64,000 nucleotides of DNA from Maritalea porphyrae. Its GTDB lineage: Bacteria > Pseudomonadota > Alphaproteobacteria > Rhizobiales > Devosiaceae. The notes beneath the pieces are model-generated. The model searched no databases, had not been told where the DNA came from, and was given only the letters and a program-made list of their open reading frames with translations. Below, piece after piece: positions 36,474 to 45,431 of the stretch. The DNA is taken from NCBI RefSeq assembly GCF_030159895.1, contig NZ_BSNI01000002.1, positions 2,506,306-2,570,305 of the forward strand. Direction: 5' to 3'. The stretch's first letter is position 1; each line of letters begins with the position of its first letter. A program made the translations under genes and the position numbers.

Positions 36474-37538
36474 TTAGTTCCCCGCGCTTGAGTTAGACCG
36501 AGAGTTCAGTTCGTTCAGCGGCAGATAAGGCACAACGCCCGTGCCACCAGCATCATTCTCAATGATAACTTTGTTTGAACGACCCAACACTTCTTCCATA
36601 GTTTCAAGGAACAAGCGCTTGCGTGTCACCTCAGGTGCCTTCGCATACTCTTCATAAACAGAAGTAAAGCGAGCCGCCTCACCTTCCGCTTCCTTTACGA
36701 CTTGGTCTTTATAAGCTGCAGCTTCTTCTGAAATCTGCGCAGCTCGACCACGTGCTTGACCAAGCTTCGTATTTGAATATTGACGCGCTTCTTCTTGGAA
36801 GCGGTCTTGGTCTTGCTCGGCGCGCTGCACTTCGTCAAACGCATCAGCAACTTCGGTTGGTGGGGCCACATCTTCGATCTTAACGTCGTTGATGGTTACG
36901 CCTGTCAAATAGTTGTCGAGCATGGATTGGATCGTGGTTTTCACTTCCAACTCAATGCCTTTACGTTCGTCACGGAAAATGTCTTCCGCTGGACGACGAC
37001 CAACCACTTCGCGCATCGCGCTGTTTGACGCACGGCGCAACACACCATCTGGGTCAGCAACGTTGAACAAATAGTGGTTCGGGTTTGTGATCTGCCATAG
37101 AACCGTAAAGTCCAAATCAACAATGTTCTGGTCGCCTGTCAGCATCAAGCCTTCAGTAGAACCCGAACGTGAATTGCGAATGCTGCCAATACGCGTTTCG
37201 TTTTCTGACGTTTTTGCAATCTCAACAGTTTCAATAGGCCAGAACATGAAGTGCAGACCTGGATTTGAAAACTCTTCTTTTGGCACGCCGAAACGCAGCT
37301 CAACACCAATTTCATCTGGCTCTAGCTGATAAATCGAACGTGAACCCAAAAAGGCGATCAACAATACGAGGCCGATCAGCAAGATCCAGCGTAAATCAGG
37401 TAATCCGCCGCCGAATTGGTCCCGCCCTTGTGATAGAATATCTTCTAGTTTTGGTGGACCGCCCGGACGACGAGGTCCGCCACCACCACCGGGAGATTGG
37501 CCCCATGGGCCGCCGCTATTATTTTCGTTCCAAGGCAT
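36474..37538 (-). CDS. hflK: HflK protease-modulating membrane protein
   Basis: A 354-residue SPFH protein. The first 45 residues are a Gly/Pro-rich cytoplasmic tail (GGPWGQSPGGGGGPRRPGG), followed by one membrane helix (about 50-68) and the Band 7 domain with FTVLWQITNPNHYLFNV. It partners HflC and FtsH. It is the first gene of the operon; the promoter should be in the 77 bases upstream. Confidence 0.96.
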   Translation of the reverse strand: MPWNENNSGGPWGQSPGGGGGPRRPGGPPKLEDILSQGRDQFGGGLPDLRWILLIGLVLLIAFLGSRSIYQLEPDEIGVELRFGVPKEEFSNPGLHFMFWPIETVEIAKTSENETRIGSIRNSRSGSTEGLMLTGDQNIVDLDFTVLWQITNPNHYLFNVADPDGVLRRASNSAMREVVGRRPAEDIFRDERKGIELEVKTTIQSMLDNYLTGVTINDVKIEDVAPPTEVADAFDEVQRAEQDQDRFQEEARQYSNTKLGQARGRAAQISEEAAAYKDQVVKEAEGEAARFTSVYEEYAKAPEVTRKRLFLETMEEVLGRSNKVIIENDAGGTGVVPYLPLNELNSRSNSSAGN

Positions 37539-37615
37539 TGGAAACCTTTCAATTGATCTGAACTGTGTTCGTTATATAGGAAAACCGCGCGATTGGATCA
37601 ATGCGAGCGCAATTT

Positions 37616-38128
37616 TTATCTTTTTTCGTAAACTGAAATCTCATATTGTGCCGTATCTTTTTCATGCGGCTCAAATTCAGGCTTGTCTACACATACCCAA
37701 ACATTCTCGATGGGTGGAAATACGACATCACCATCAGGTTCCGCATCAATATGAGTGATATATAGCCTGTCCGCAATCGGCATTGCGAGTTTATAGATCT
37801 CTCCGCCGCCAATTACCATCACTTCATCAACGCCATCAGCTTTTGCAATGGTCTTAGCGTGTTCAATTGCAGAATCAAACTCATTGATAACGATAACGCC
37901 ATCTGGCTGATAACCCTGCTGCCGTGTCACCAGAATGTTGGTCCGTCCAGGCAATGGCTTTCCAACAGTTTCAAACTGCTTGCGGCCCATCACCATCGGC
38001 TTGCCCATGGTCTGCGCTTTGAAAAACTTGAAATCTGATGGCAAATACCAAGGCATGCCGCCATTAGCACCAATCACATTATTCTTCGGCACAGCAGCGA
38101 TTAGCGCTATCTTTATGTCACTTGTCAT
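37616..38128 (-). CDS. folA: Dihydrofolate reductase
   Basis: A 170-residue DHFR that regenerates tetrahydrofolate with NADPH. The active-site motifs are IGANGGMPWYLPSDF (acidic Asp in the pocket) and PMVMGRKQFETVGKPLPGR; VIGGGEIYKLAMP binds cofactor. The start at 38128 overlaps the upstream pyrophosphatase gene by 11 bases. thyA, whose reaction produces dihydrofolate, is the first gene of this operon, so the two steps of the cycle are encoded together. Confidence 0.95.
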   Translation of the reverse strand: MTSDIKIALIAAVPKNNVIGANGGMPWYLPSDFKFFKAQTMGKPMVMGRKQFETVGKPLPGRTNILVTRQQGYQPDGVIVINEFDSAIEHAKTIAKADGVDEVMVIGGGEIYKLAMPIADRLYITHIDAEPDGDVVFPPIENVWVCVDKPEFEPHEKDTAQYEISVYEKR

Positions 38129-38444
38129 GATCATCCAAGTACACGAACCATTTGTCGCGTAGTTCTTTTTCCAGGTCGATATTGTTGTTCTTCGCAAACA
38201 GCAAAAGGTGAGCCAAGACATCAGCACATTCTTGACCGAGGTCCGCGCGAATCTCGTCGGCGCTTTTCCCTTTTGACCGCCCGCGCCCGCTCAGCCTAAG
38301 ATACTCGGCGTTAAGTTCACCAATTTCTTCGGTCAGCTTAAGTGCATACCAATCATCGTCACGCCTAATCGCGCATCGCCGAGCATAGGTATCACTGACC
38401 TTGGCAACTTTGTGAGTTAGTTCTTCAAGCGAGAGCTGACTCAT
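38118..38444 (-). CDS. MazG-like nucleotide pyrophosphohydrolase
   Basis: A 108-residue all-alpha protein with the MazG-type metal motif: [17 protein letters not shown] followed by [17 protein letters not shown], i.e. an ExxE pair and an ExxxD pair. Such proteins hydrolyse (d)NTPs to the monophosphate. Lying between thyA and folA it may supply dUMP or clean the pool for thymidylate synthesis, an inference from context. It overlaps thyA by four bases and folA by eleven. Confidence 0.82.
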   Translation of the reverse strand: MSQLSLEELTHKVAKVSDTYARRCAIRRDDDWYALKLTEEIGELNAEYLRLSGRGRSKGKSADEIRADLGQECADVLAHLLLFAKNNNIDLEKELRDKWFVYLDDHDK

Positions 38445-39235
38445 ACCGCAATTGGTGCCTTGATGGTCGGATGCGCGTCGTATCCGTCAAACGAGAAATC
38501 GTCAAACTGGAAGTCGAAAATCGACTTGCGTTCTGTGTTGATCACCAATGTCGGCAATGGCTTGGGTGATCTTGTAAGTTGCAGCCGAGCTTGCTCAAAA
38601 TGATTGTGATAAATATGCGCGTCACCAAACGTGTGCACAAACTCACCAACCTCATACCCTGTGACTTGCGCAACCATGTGCGTGAGCAACGAGTATGATG
38701 CGATATTAAACGGAACCCCTAAGAAAATGTCCGCTGAGCGTTGATATAGCTGACAAGATAGCTTTCCGTCCGCAACAAAGAACTGGAACAGGCAGTGACA
38801 AGGCGGCAACGCCATGTCTTCGATTTCAGCCGGGTTCCAAGCCGAAACGATGTGACGACGCGAATTGGGATTGTTCTTGATCCCTTCGACCAAACGTTCA
38901 ATCTGATCAATGGTTTCGCCATCACCTGCGGGCCATGAGCGCCATTGCGATCCATAAACGGGACCAAGATTTCCATCTTCGTCCGCCCATTCGTCCCAAA
39001 TGCGCACCCCATTTTCTTTGAGATAAGCGATATTCGTCTCACCCATCAAAAACCACAAGAGCTCGTGGATTATTGACTTGAGATGAAGCTTTTTGGTGGT
39101 GAGCAGCGGAAATCCCTTTTGAAGGTCAAACCGCATCTGGTAGCCGAACACGCCGCGCGTGCCCGTGCCGGTGCGATCACCGCGATCCACACCATTTTCC
39201 AAAACATGACTGAGTAAGTTCAAATAGGTCTGCAT
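38441..39235 (-). CDS. thyA: Thymidylate synthase
   Basis: A 264-residue enzyme, the same length as the E. coli protein, that methylates dUMP using methylene-tetrahydrofolate. The nucleophile cysteine is in [12 protein letters not shown], and the dUMP pocket contains [28 protein letters not shown]-like [12 protein letters not shown] is also conserved. It heads the thyA-MazG-folA operon with four-base overlaps that make all three genes translationally linked. Confidence 0.97.
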   Translation of the reverse strand: MQTYLNLLSHVLENGVDRGDRTGTGTRGVFGYQMRFDLQKGFPLLTTKKLHLKSIIHELLWFLMGETNIAYLKENGVRIWDEWADEDGNLGPVYGSQWRSWPAGDGETIDQIERLVEGIKNNPNSRRHIVSAWNPAEIEDMALPPCHCLFQFFVADGKLSCQLYQRSADIFLGVPFNIASYSLLTHMVAQVTGYEVGEFVHTFGDAHIYHNHFEQARLQLTRSPKPLPTLVINTERKSIFDFQFDDFSFDGYDAHPTIKAPIAV

Positions 39236-39281
39236 AAACCTATCAATAAACGATTCTCAAAACTGGGTTGAGTCTCATTCG

Positions 39282-39758
39282 CTATTCCGAAACGTTGGGC
39301 CAAGATTCCAACAGTTTTGGATAATTCACATCCGCTTTTGCAACATTCCCCGGAATGTCTGTTTTCCACAAAGCGCGCACGGACTTCGAGAAATTCAAAT
39401 AGAGTTTGTCCTCATAAACCGTCCATGCTTCAGGATCACCCTTTGCCAAAGCGCCTTTGGATGCAGCATAGGCACAATATCCGCCATATTGAGGTGCGTA
39501 TTTTTCAGGATCGGCCAAGAACAAATCTAGATTTTCTTGGCTAGAAAATCGCCATTCTGCGCCCTTAAAGCTGGTCGTTAGGGCTTTATCGCCTTTTGTC
39601 GCTTCACCAATTGTGAAATAGGCCACGCTGTCATAGCCCCCAATCGCGACGCCGGGCACAATACCGGTGTAAATTTCATCCGCGGCAAAACTTGGCGATA
39701 AAAACATAAAAACACCGCTCGTTGCCAAAGCAGTTTTTAAGAAAAGACGGCGATCCAT
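39282..39758 (-). CDS. Exported YHS-domain protein
   Basis: A 158-residue protein with an N-terminal export signal beginning MDRRLFLKTALATSGVFMF; the RR pair hints at Tat export but the consensus is incomplete. The YHS-type domain follows with IGGYDSVAYFTIGEA and PQYGGYCAYAASKG. The family is thought to bind metal ions or haem-like ligands in the periplasm, without a defined enzyme. GGAGA lies nine bases before the ATG at 39758. Confidence 0.82.
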   Translation of the reverse strand: MDRRLFLKTALATSGVFMFLSPSFAADEIYTGIVPGVAIGGYDSVAYFTIGEATKGDKALTTSFKGAEWRFSSQENLDLFLADPEKYAPQYGGYCAYAASKGALAKGDPEAWTVYEDKLYLNFSKSVRALWKTDIPGNVAKADVNYPKLLESWPNVSE

Positions 39759-39848
39759 GGCTAATGTCTCCAACTGAATGTTTCATCTAACATAGCAATA
39801 ATAGCGCATTCAGCACCTCAATTGTCGATCACAAGCCTGCGAACAAAC

Positions 39849-39872
39849 AAAAACGGCGCCCAATGGACGCCG
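39849..39872 (-). terminator. Intrinsic terminator of the DUF2853 gene
   Basis: On the minus strand CGGCGTCC/GGGCGCCG with a short loop is followed by five T residues, 30 bases after the stop codon. Confidence 0.8.
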
Positions 39873-39901
39873 CGATGCAACTAACAGTCTGTTCGAAAAG
39901 A

Positions 39902-40219
39902 CTATGAGAATACTGAGAGCTTGCCAGCTTTTTTAGCGCACAGATAATAGAACGTCAGCCGTTCCTTCATCCGGTCAGCCTTCATGTCATTGGCGACTTC
40001 GGCAATAATAGCATCCAACTTGTCGTCGCTATCTTTCATGCCAAGCTTCTTTTTCAAGAAGTTTTCACGAACCGTTTTCAGCTCTTTTTCGTCGCTTGCA
40101 GAAACATAGGCGCTGTCGCGCTTGCTCAACACCAAACGATATGTTTTGGCCATTTTCTCCACAATTGCCGGATCGGCCTTTGCATCGTATTTTTGAATTT
40201 CTTCTAGGTGCTTGCTCAT
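39902..40219 (-). CDS. DUF2853 family protein
   Basis: A 105-residue, mostly helical, charged protein of the DUF2853 family: KYDAKADPAIVEKMAKTY near the start and RMKERLTFYYLCAKKAGKL near the end. No function is established for the family. The start at 40219 has GGGAG ten bases upstream; an alternate start two codons earlier has none better. It is divergent from ssrA. Confidence 0.85.
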   Translation of the reverse strand: MSKHLEEIQKYDAKADPAIVEKMAKTYRLVLSKRDSAYVSASDEKELKTVRENFLKKKLGMKDSDDKLDAIIAEVANDMKADRMKERLTFYYLCAKKAGKLSVFS

Positions 40220-40334
40220 TGCCACACAACTCCCTCAATTTGCCGCCTTTAGCCACTCACAACCGGTGACCCCGCATATCGAACGATTCCACAACCAAAA
40301 CGCCAAGTAAAGCGTTTTACTCGCACACTGTGGA

Positions 40335-40362
40335 TTGCATTTTGTAGAATCGAACCTATATT
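40335..40362 (+). promoter_or_regulatory. Candidate promoter of ssrA
   Basis: TTGCAT (40335-40340) and TATATT (40357-40362) are 16 bp apart and would start transcription near 40369, at the expected 5' end of the tmRNA acceptor piece. Confidence 0.5.
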
Positions 40363-40369
40363 AGAGGTG

Positions 40370-40700
40370 CTGGCAACAGCTATGGCGATAAATCGCGATC
40401 GTAATAAACCATTCGGACCCGGGGGCGGTACCCGGCGCCTCCACCAAAACATCTAATGCGATGCTAAAGCATAAGATTTTGGGGGCGAAATAGGATCGAC
40501 GAGGGTGTAAAAGGTTTGCTTTCGCTCGGCATGGTACCACCGCATCGGGCCATTATGATAGTTGCAAATGACAACTTCGCTGAGGCACGTCTGGCTGCGT
40601 AATGCGGTTCGACACCTCGAATTGAAGCCCTATTCCCCTAGCAGGGTCTAGGCGGGGTTCGCAGGTACCTGGCAACAGAAACCTGCACTCATTTTTTACC
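40370..40700 (+). ncRNA. ssrA: Transfer-messenger RNA, circularly permuted two-piece form
   Basis: tmRNA frees stalled ribosomes and tags the peptide for proteolysis. Here the 3' acceptor piece is encoded first (about 40370-40446, ending CGCCTCC-ACCA). A spacer of about 34 bases follows, then the coding piece from 40481 (GGGGGCGAAATAGGATCGAC). GGGGGCG (40481-40487) pairs with CGCCTCC upstream of the terminal ACCA to make the seven-base-pair acceptor stem, which proves the permuted order. The tag frame at 40564-40602 reads ANDNFAEARLAA then TAA. A hairpin with GCAGG/CCTGC followed by ATTTTTT (about 40658-40700) ends the transcript. Exact processed ends are estimates. Confidence 0.93.
40658..40700 (+). 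terminator. Intrinsic terminator of ssrA
   Basis: A GCAGGT/ACCTGC stem with a 14-base loop is followed by ACTCATTTTTT. The stem may overlap the 3' end of the tmRNA coding piece. Confidence 0.65.
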
Positions 40701-40797
40701 CAAGTCCCAGTTTCAGCTGCCTATCCACTTGCAATTGCAATAAATTTAGGGCTGATATGGTCATGAACCGGATTCGGAATAACAACAAGGAAAAGTG

Positions 40798-41307
40798 ATG
40801 GCCGAAGACCTCATTCGCTACGATGTTTTGGCACAAGAAGCGCTACGTGGCGTGGTGCGCAAAGTATTGACTGAAGTAGGCAAAACTGGACTACCAGGCG
40901 AACATCATTTCTTCATTTCCTTTGTGACAACCGCCCCGGGTGTTCGCATCTCCGAAAAACTGCTTAAGCAGTACGAGAACGAGATGACTATTGTTTTGCA
41001 AAACCAGTATTGGGACCTAAAGGTGCACGATACCGGCTTTGAAGTTGGACTGTCGTTTGACGGACAACCAGAAAATCTTGTTGTGCCTTATTCAGCAATC
41101 AAAGGATTCTTTGATCCATCTGTGCAATTTGGCCTTCAATTTGATGTTGTTGACGAAAATGGTGACGTCACAACGCCGATTGCGGAAAACGGCGACGATG
41201 ATGACGCACTAGAAGACACCAAGTCTGAAGCTGGCGATAAGGCAGAAGACGGCGATGATGACAAAGAAAATGTTGTCAGCCTCGATTCTTTCCGCAAAAA
41301 GCCCTAA
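40798..41307 (+). CDS. sspB: SspB adaptor for ClpXP (alphaproteobacterial type)
   Basis: A 169-residue protein of the alpha-type SspB family (COG3814). The substrate-binding barrel includes GEHHFFISFVTTAPGVRIS, DLKVHDTGFEVGLSFDG and LVVPYSAIKGFFDPSVQFG. An acidic linker (about 128-158) precedes the C-terminal VVSLDSFRKKP, the short tail that docks on ClpX. It captures proteins carrying the ssrA tag, whose gene is just upstream. The ATG at 40798 with AAGG seven bases before is preferred to the GTG one codon earlier. Confidence 0.92.
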   Translation: MAEDLIRYDVLAQEALRGVVRKVLTEVGKTGLPGEHHFFISFVTTAPGVRISEKLLKQYENEMTIVLQNQYWDLKVHDTGFEVGLSFDGQPENLVVPYSAIKGFFDPSVQFGLQFDVVDENGDVTTPIAENGDDDDALEDTKSEAGDKAEDGDDDKENVVSLDSFRKKP

Positions 41308-41314
41308 TCCCATC

Positions 41315-41524
41315 ATGAAAAAACGATCCATCACAATTGCCGGGCACCGCACAAGCGTGGCGCTCGAGCAAGAGTTTTGGAGTGAAATTGATGATCTGGC
41401 CAAAGAGCGCTCCCTTACACTCTCTCAGCTCATTGAGGAAATTGATGAGGCGCGCACCACGGAAAACCTTGCATCCGCACTGCGTTTAGCCGTGCTTGAA
41501 AACCTGAAGAACCAAACTTCTTAG
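41315..41524 (+). CDS. Ribbon-helix-helix domain protein
   Basis: A 69-residue protein of the RHH_4 type: KKRSITIAGHRTSVALEQEF, then LTLSQLIEEIDEA as the helix pair. These small putative DNA-binding proteins often sit next to sspB or fumarase genes in alphaproteobacteria; target unknown. It begins seven bases after the sspB stop, so the two are probably cotranscribed. Its stop shares four bases with the convergent AsmA gene. Confidence 0.85.
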   Translation: MKKRSITIAGHRTSVALEQEFWSEIDDLAKERSLTLSQLIEEIDEARTTENLASALRLAVLENLKNQTS

Positions 41525-44500
41525 TTGCCGCCCTCGATCAAATCAATTGGCACGTCTTCGTCCGTCAGGTTGGGATCAAAGGGCGCATTCGGGTCGAACA
41601 AGGCATCCAAATCAAGCAATGGTAATGGCTGATCATCTAAGTTCAGCGGTGGAAGCTCAGTAACGCTCGGGCTTTCGCTTTGCTGTTCTGCAGCGGCAGC
41701 CTCAGCAGCAGCTTTCGCCGCAGCTTCCTCACGTTGCTTTCGCCGTGCTTCTTCCTCTGCTGCAAGCTTTGCAGCCTCTTCCCGCGCAAGTTGCGCTGCT
41801 TGTTCCGCCATGCGCCTTTGTTGTTCTTCAGCTTGCGCAAGTGCCCGCGCTTCCTGTTCTGCCCGCAACTTCTCAAGCCGATCTACTTCTAACTCAAAAG
41901 CTTTCACCTGAATAGAATCGACCATTTGCTGAATATCAATGCGATATTCTGGGGCCATAAGTGTGCCGGAGATTAATGCGTCAACCCGACCTGTGGTTTC
42001 GTCGAGCACAGAACCATCGCCAATGTTTTGTGTCGGCGTAAGTGACCAACCGCTCTCTAACCCCATATCAAGCAAAGCCAGGCTCGCATCACCAATCAAA
42101 CGGGTGCGCTCATCTTCAATTGCGATATTGCTGATCAACACTCTGCCTGCAGCTAAGCTGAAAAGCCCCTCAAATCCCGTCGAAACAAACGGAGCGCCAG
42201 CAAGCTCGGTTAGCACCCTTGCTTCCAGATCCTGCGCCTCCATTTCCAAGATATTTTCAACGGCATTGATCTTTTCAAATATCTTGGGATCAAAGTCCTC
42301 AACCCGCAGCCCCATAACCGAAAAGCTGCCATCGCCGCCCAAGCTATTTACAACGCCCGCGAAATCTTCGCCCGTTCCTGAAAACTGTCCACTTCCCGAC
42401 ACTTCGCCTTCAATACGATTTGCAACGGCTTGGGGGAATAGGTCATCAAATGTCACCCCATCAATTGCAAAGCGACCCGCGACTTGTTTTTGCGCGACAC
42501 TGCCGTGGCAACATAGCGAAATATCTGCAGAAACCTCTCCCTGACCACGCGCGCCAACAAGGTTTCGAATTCGGTTCTCGTCTTTGGTCCACGTGACATC
42601 AAAACCCACTTCGGTAAGAAGAGCATCACCATTTGCAAGCAGAAGCGGCGTCTCGACATGAAGCCGTCCGCGCGTATTACGCGCGCCATTATCAACGCCA
42701 AACGGCCCATTGGGCCAAATCTGCCCTTCATCCCCTAGATTGGCTGCTGCGCCACCCAAGAACGTTGAAAATGCAGCAACATCCAAACGGCCGACATTAA
42801 TATCTCCGGTCACAACGCGCACATCGCCTAGAAGGCGGATTTGCATATTGCCTGAAACATCTTCGTCACCAGCGCGCAATTGCAGATCATTCAATTCGAC
42901 ATTGCCGACGCCAGTAAACTTAAGGTTGGTTTTGCCATTGACGACGGGGACCTGAAAACTCTCTAGTCCGATCCAATCTGCGAAGCCTTCCGTATCGGCA
43001 AGCTTTACGCGCAATTCGCCATTTCCGCGCAGACGGTCCAAATCGCTTACAATTAGAGACCCTTGATACCCCAGCGCGTCGTCAGCGCTGGTATATATTC
43101 CAGTCAACTGTACGCTGTTAAAAATCGTGCCTTGATACTCAAGTTTAAGCGCGGCGGGCACTTGATCATCAAATGCATCACCGTCGAGCCCCAATTGAGC
43201 AAATAGTGCGCTTGCGGACGGTGCATTGACTTCAAACTTGCCAATTGTGGGTGTTGTAAATGCATTGGTCAGCCCTTCAGTAAGCATGACCTCTGCGTTC
43301 ATGCTCAACTCCCCTGCACTGCTGGTGAGCAGCAGTTTCTGCTCGTTCGCCGACCCTGGTTCTGTCAATTCAAAATCAAATCGCGCAGGCCGATTAGCTG
43401 AAAAAACACTTTCAATCGAAGGATGTAATTCTGGTAGAGGTAGAACGGACCAAAGCGCTGCAACATCAGCTTGTGGCTGCAGGTCGGCGCGCAAAGTACC
43501 CTCAAAGCGAGGCGACACAACTTCACCTGTCATTTGCCCCGCACCTTCTAAGCGAATTTGTGCGATTTCCTCAACCCGACCGCGCGCTAGATCAATAGCA
43601 TCTGGGCTCCACTGCCCTTCAAACGCGACGCCGCGCGCGAGTTGGCCAGAGATATCAAGACTTTGCGCAGCAATATTAAAAGTGCCAACCGGAAAACTGT
43701 TTTGAAACTTGTCGGCGCGTTTTGGATCTGGCAACAGCCCCATCAATTGCGCTGTCGCCTGCGCATCGAATGCCCCTAATTCGGCACGAACAGACAACCG
43801 ACGCTGATTTTCTTCCCGCCAATCAACTTGTCCACTTATTTCATAGCCATCGAGGTTAAAGGCCAAATCTGCAAATGTAGCGCCTGAATTTGAGAAATCT
43901 ATGCCGCCAACAATGCTCGCCTTTGCGCCAAAGAGTGGGTTGCTTTCGCCAAATGCTCGCCAGGAACGTGCAAGTGCATCCAAGCGTTCCGTTTCAATTG
44001 AAAAGCTGCCATCGAACGCTGCGTTGCCTTGAGCCTCGATGAGCTCCCCTGACAAAGACAACAAACTATCGCCAGCCAGCTTGGCGCTAAAACTATCGAC
44101 GGTCCAATTGGCACCATCAGTTTTTGCATCAAGCAGCACATTGCGCAGCGCCAACTCCCGCACGCCCAATTCAGAAATATCAACAGACAATGCGCCGCTT
44201 ACATTGCCCAGCGCTGGCGGCGCTGGCAATTGGGTCAAAAGAGAAACCAAGGCATAGGGATCACCTTGGGTTTCACTGAGCGCATCTTTGGGCAATAAAG
44301 GCACAACCCCGCCTGAAATCACCGCATCGAAATACCGGTCCGCACCAAGCCGCAGGTCAACTGCACCCGTGAGCCGAGTCCCGGCTCGATTTTCATCAGG
44401 CTGGATTGAATACTCAGTTAGCTTAAGCCGATCTGGCGAAAGCTGCACCTTGCCTTCCATTACCATATCGCCGCGCACTTCTGTTTCGGCAACATTTTGC

Positions 44501-45231
44501 GGCGTCAGCCGCAGCGTCACTTCGCCATCATAAAATGGTGACAGCGCAGTAGTGGTCAGCAACCCCTCGCTTGCAAGAGAAAATGACTTATCTGGTGGTG
44601 ACAAAAACGAGCTTACGCGGATATCGCCGCGCGTATTCAGGTCTGAGGTGTTTAGTCGTAACGCCAGCTCTTTTTCGTTAAACACGCCAGAACCCGTAAA
44701 GGCAAACGGACCACGTAGGGCTGTTGCACTCAGGTGTCCTTGAATATTTTCAACACGCCAATGCTCGTCGGAGCGCAAATCGCTGAGCAAAAACGACCCA
44801 TTGATGATGTGAGCATCTTCAATTGAAACATTGTCGCGTCCGCCATTTTGCGCCAGCGTCACGGGTAAATCTAGGCCACCATCTTCGGCTACTTTGAGAT
44901 GAAATGATGGTGTGTCCAACACAAGTTTTTGCACTTCATAATAGTCGCGCAAGAACTCCATCAGCGCCAAATGCGCGTCAACGCGGTCGATTTCTAGAAT
45001 CGGTGCGCCCTCTGGCCCAACGACCACGCGCGACATCACCATTTGCGGCTGCGGCAGCAGCGTAAACGACAAATCACCATTTATTTTGACGTCTGTGCCC
45101 AGCGCTTCAGAAGCGATAACTTCCATGCGCTCACGATATGGAGACCAGTCATAAAGACGCGGAACCACGAATGCTGCCGTGAGCAGCAGAATAAGTACAA
45201 CGCCTACAACAATATAAAGCCGATTTAACAA
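41521..45231 (-). CDS. AsmA-family envelope protein, very long
   Basis: A 1236-residue protein anchored by one N-terminal helix (about residues 3-24). The AsmA-type start SPYRERMEVIASEALGTDVK is followed by a long chain of beta strands typical of the AsmA/lipid-bridge proteins, and the C-terminal AsmA domain lies around 990-1110. The last 120 residues are a Lys/Glu/Ala-rich coiled coil (EEQQRRMAEQAAQLAREEAA) and a Pro/Asp-rich tail. Such proteins are proposed to carry phospholipids between the membranes. The coding region is complete and uninterrupted. Confidence 0.88.
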   Translation of the reverse strand: MLNRLYIVVGVVLILLLTAAFVVPRLYDWSPYRERMEVIASEALGTDVKINGDLSFTLLPQPQMVMSRVVVGPEGAPILEIDRVDAHLALMEFLRDYYEVQKLVLDTPSFHLKVAEDGGLDLPVTLAQNGGRDNVSIEDAHIINGSFLLSDLRSDEHWRVENIQGHLSATALRGPFAFTGSGVFNEKELALRLNTSDLNTRGDIRVSSFLSPPDKSFSLASEGLLTTTALSPFYDGEVTLRLTPQNVAETEVRGDMVMEGKVQLSPDRLKLTEYSIQPDENRAGTRLTGAVDLRLGADRYFDAVISGGVVPLLPKDALSETQGDPYALVSLLTQLPAPPALGNVSGALSVDISELGVRELALRNVLLDAKTDGANWTVDSFSAKLAGDSLLSLSGELIEAQGNAAFDGSFSIETERLDALARSWRAFGESNPLFGAKASIVGGIDFSNSGATFADLAFNLDGYEISGQVDWREENQRRLSVRAELGAFDAQATAQLMGLLPDPKRADKFQNSFPVGTFNIAAQSLDISGQLARGVAFEGQWSPDAIDLARGRVEEIAQIRLEGAGQMTGEVVSPRFEGTLRADLQPQADVAALWSVLPLPELHPSIESVFSANRPARFDFELTEPGSANEQKLLLTSSAGELSMNAEVMLTEGLTNAFTTPTIGKFEVNAPSASALFAQLGLDGDAFDDQVPAALKLEYQGTIFNSVQLTGIYTSADDALGYQGSLIVSDLDRLRGNGELRVKLADTEGFADWIGLESFQVPVVNGKTNLKFTGVGNVELNDLQLRAGDEDVSGNMQIRLLGDVRVVTGDINVGRLDVAAFSTFLGGAAANLGDEGQIWPNGPFGVDNGARNTRGRLHVETPLLLANGDALLTEVGFDVTWTKDENRIRNLVGARGQGEVSADISLCCHGSVAQKQVAGRFAIDGVTFDDLFPQAVANRIEGEVSGSGQFSGTGEDFAGVVNSLGGDGSFSVMGLRVEDFDPKIFEKINAVENILEMEAQDLEARVLTELAGAPFVSTGFEGLFSLAAGRVLISNIAIEDERTRLIGDASLALLDMGLESGWSLTPTQNIGDGSVLDETTGRVDALISGTLMAPEYRIDIQQMVDSIQVKAFELEVDRLEKLRAEQEARALAQAEEQQRRMAEQAAQLAREEAAKLAAEEEARRKQREEAAAKAAAEAAAAEQQSESPSVTELPPLNLDDQPLPLLDLDALFDPNAPFDPNLTDEDVPIDLIEGGN

Positions 45232-45431
45232 GGAACTGACCGCAGCAATTCGAAACCTCTCGCAAAATCCTATGCGTTTGCGCCTGCTACGTCACCCTAA
45301 AATAATGCCAATTTCAACAATTGTGTGTTTGAAATCACCGCATTACGGCTTTACCCCTTGCACTTATGGCGCAAACCAGCCTATCACCGAATAAGGTAGG
45401 AGTGCGATTTTAAGGGGGATCGCGCAAGAAT

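Noticed and set aside
40249-40452. 67-codon frame on the minus strand
   Set aside because: It is antisense to the tmRNA acceptor piece and has no supporting features.
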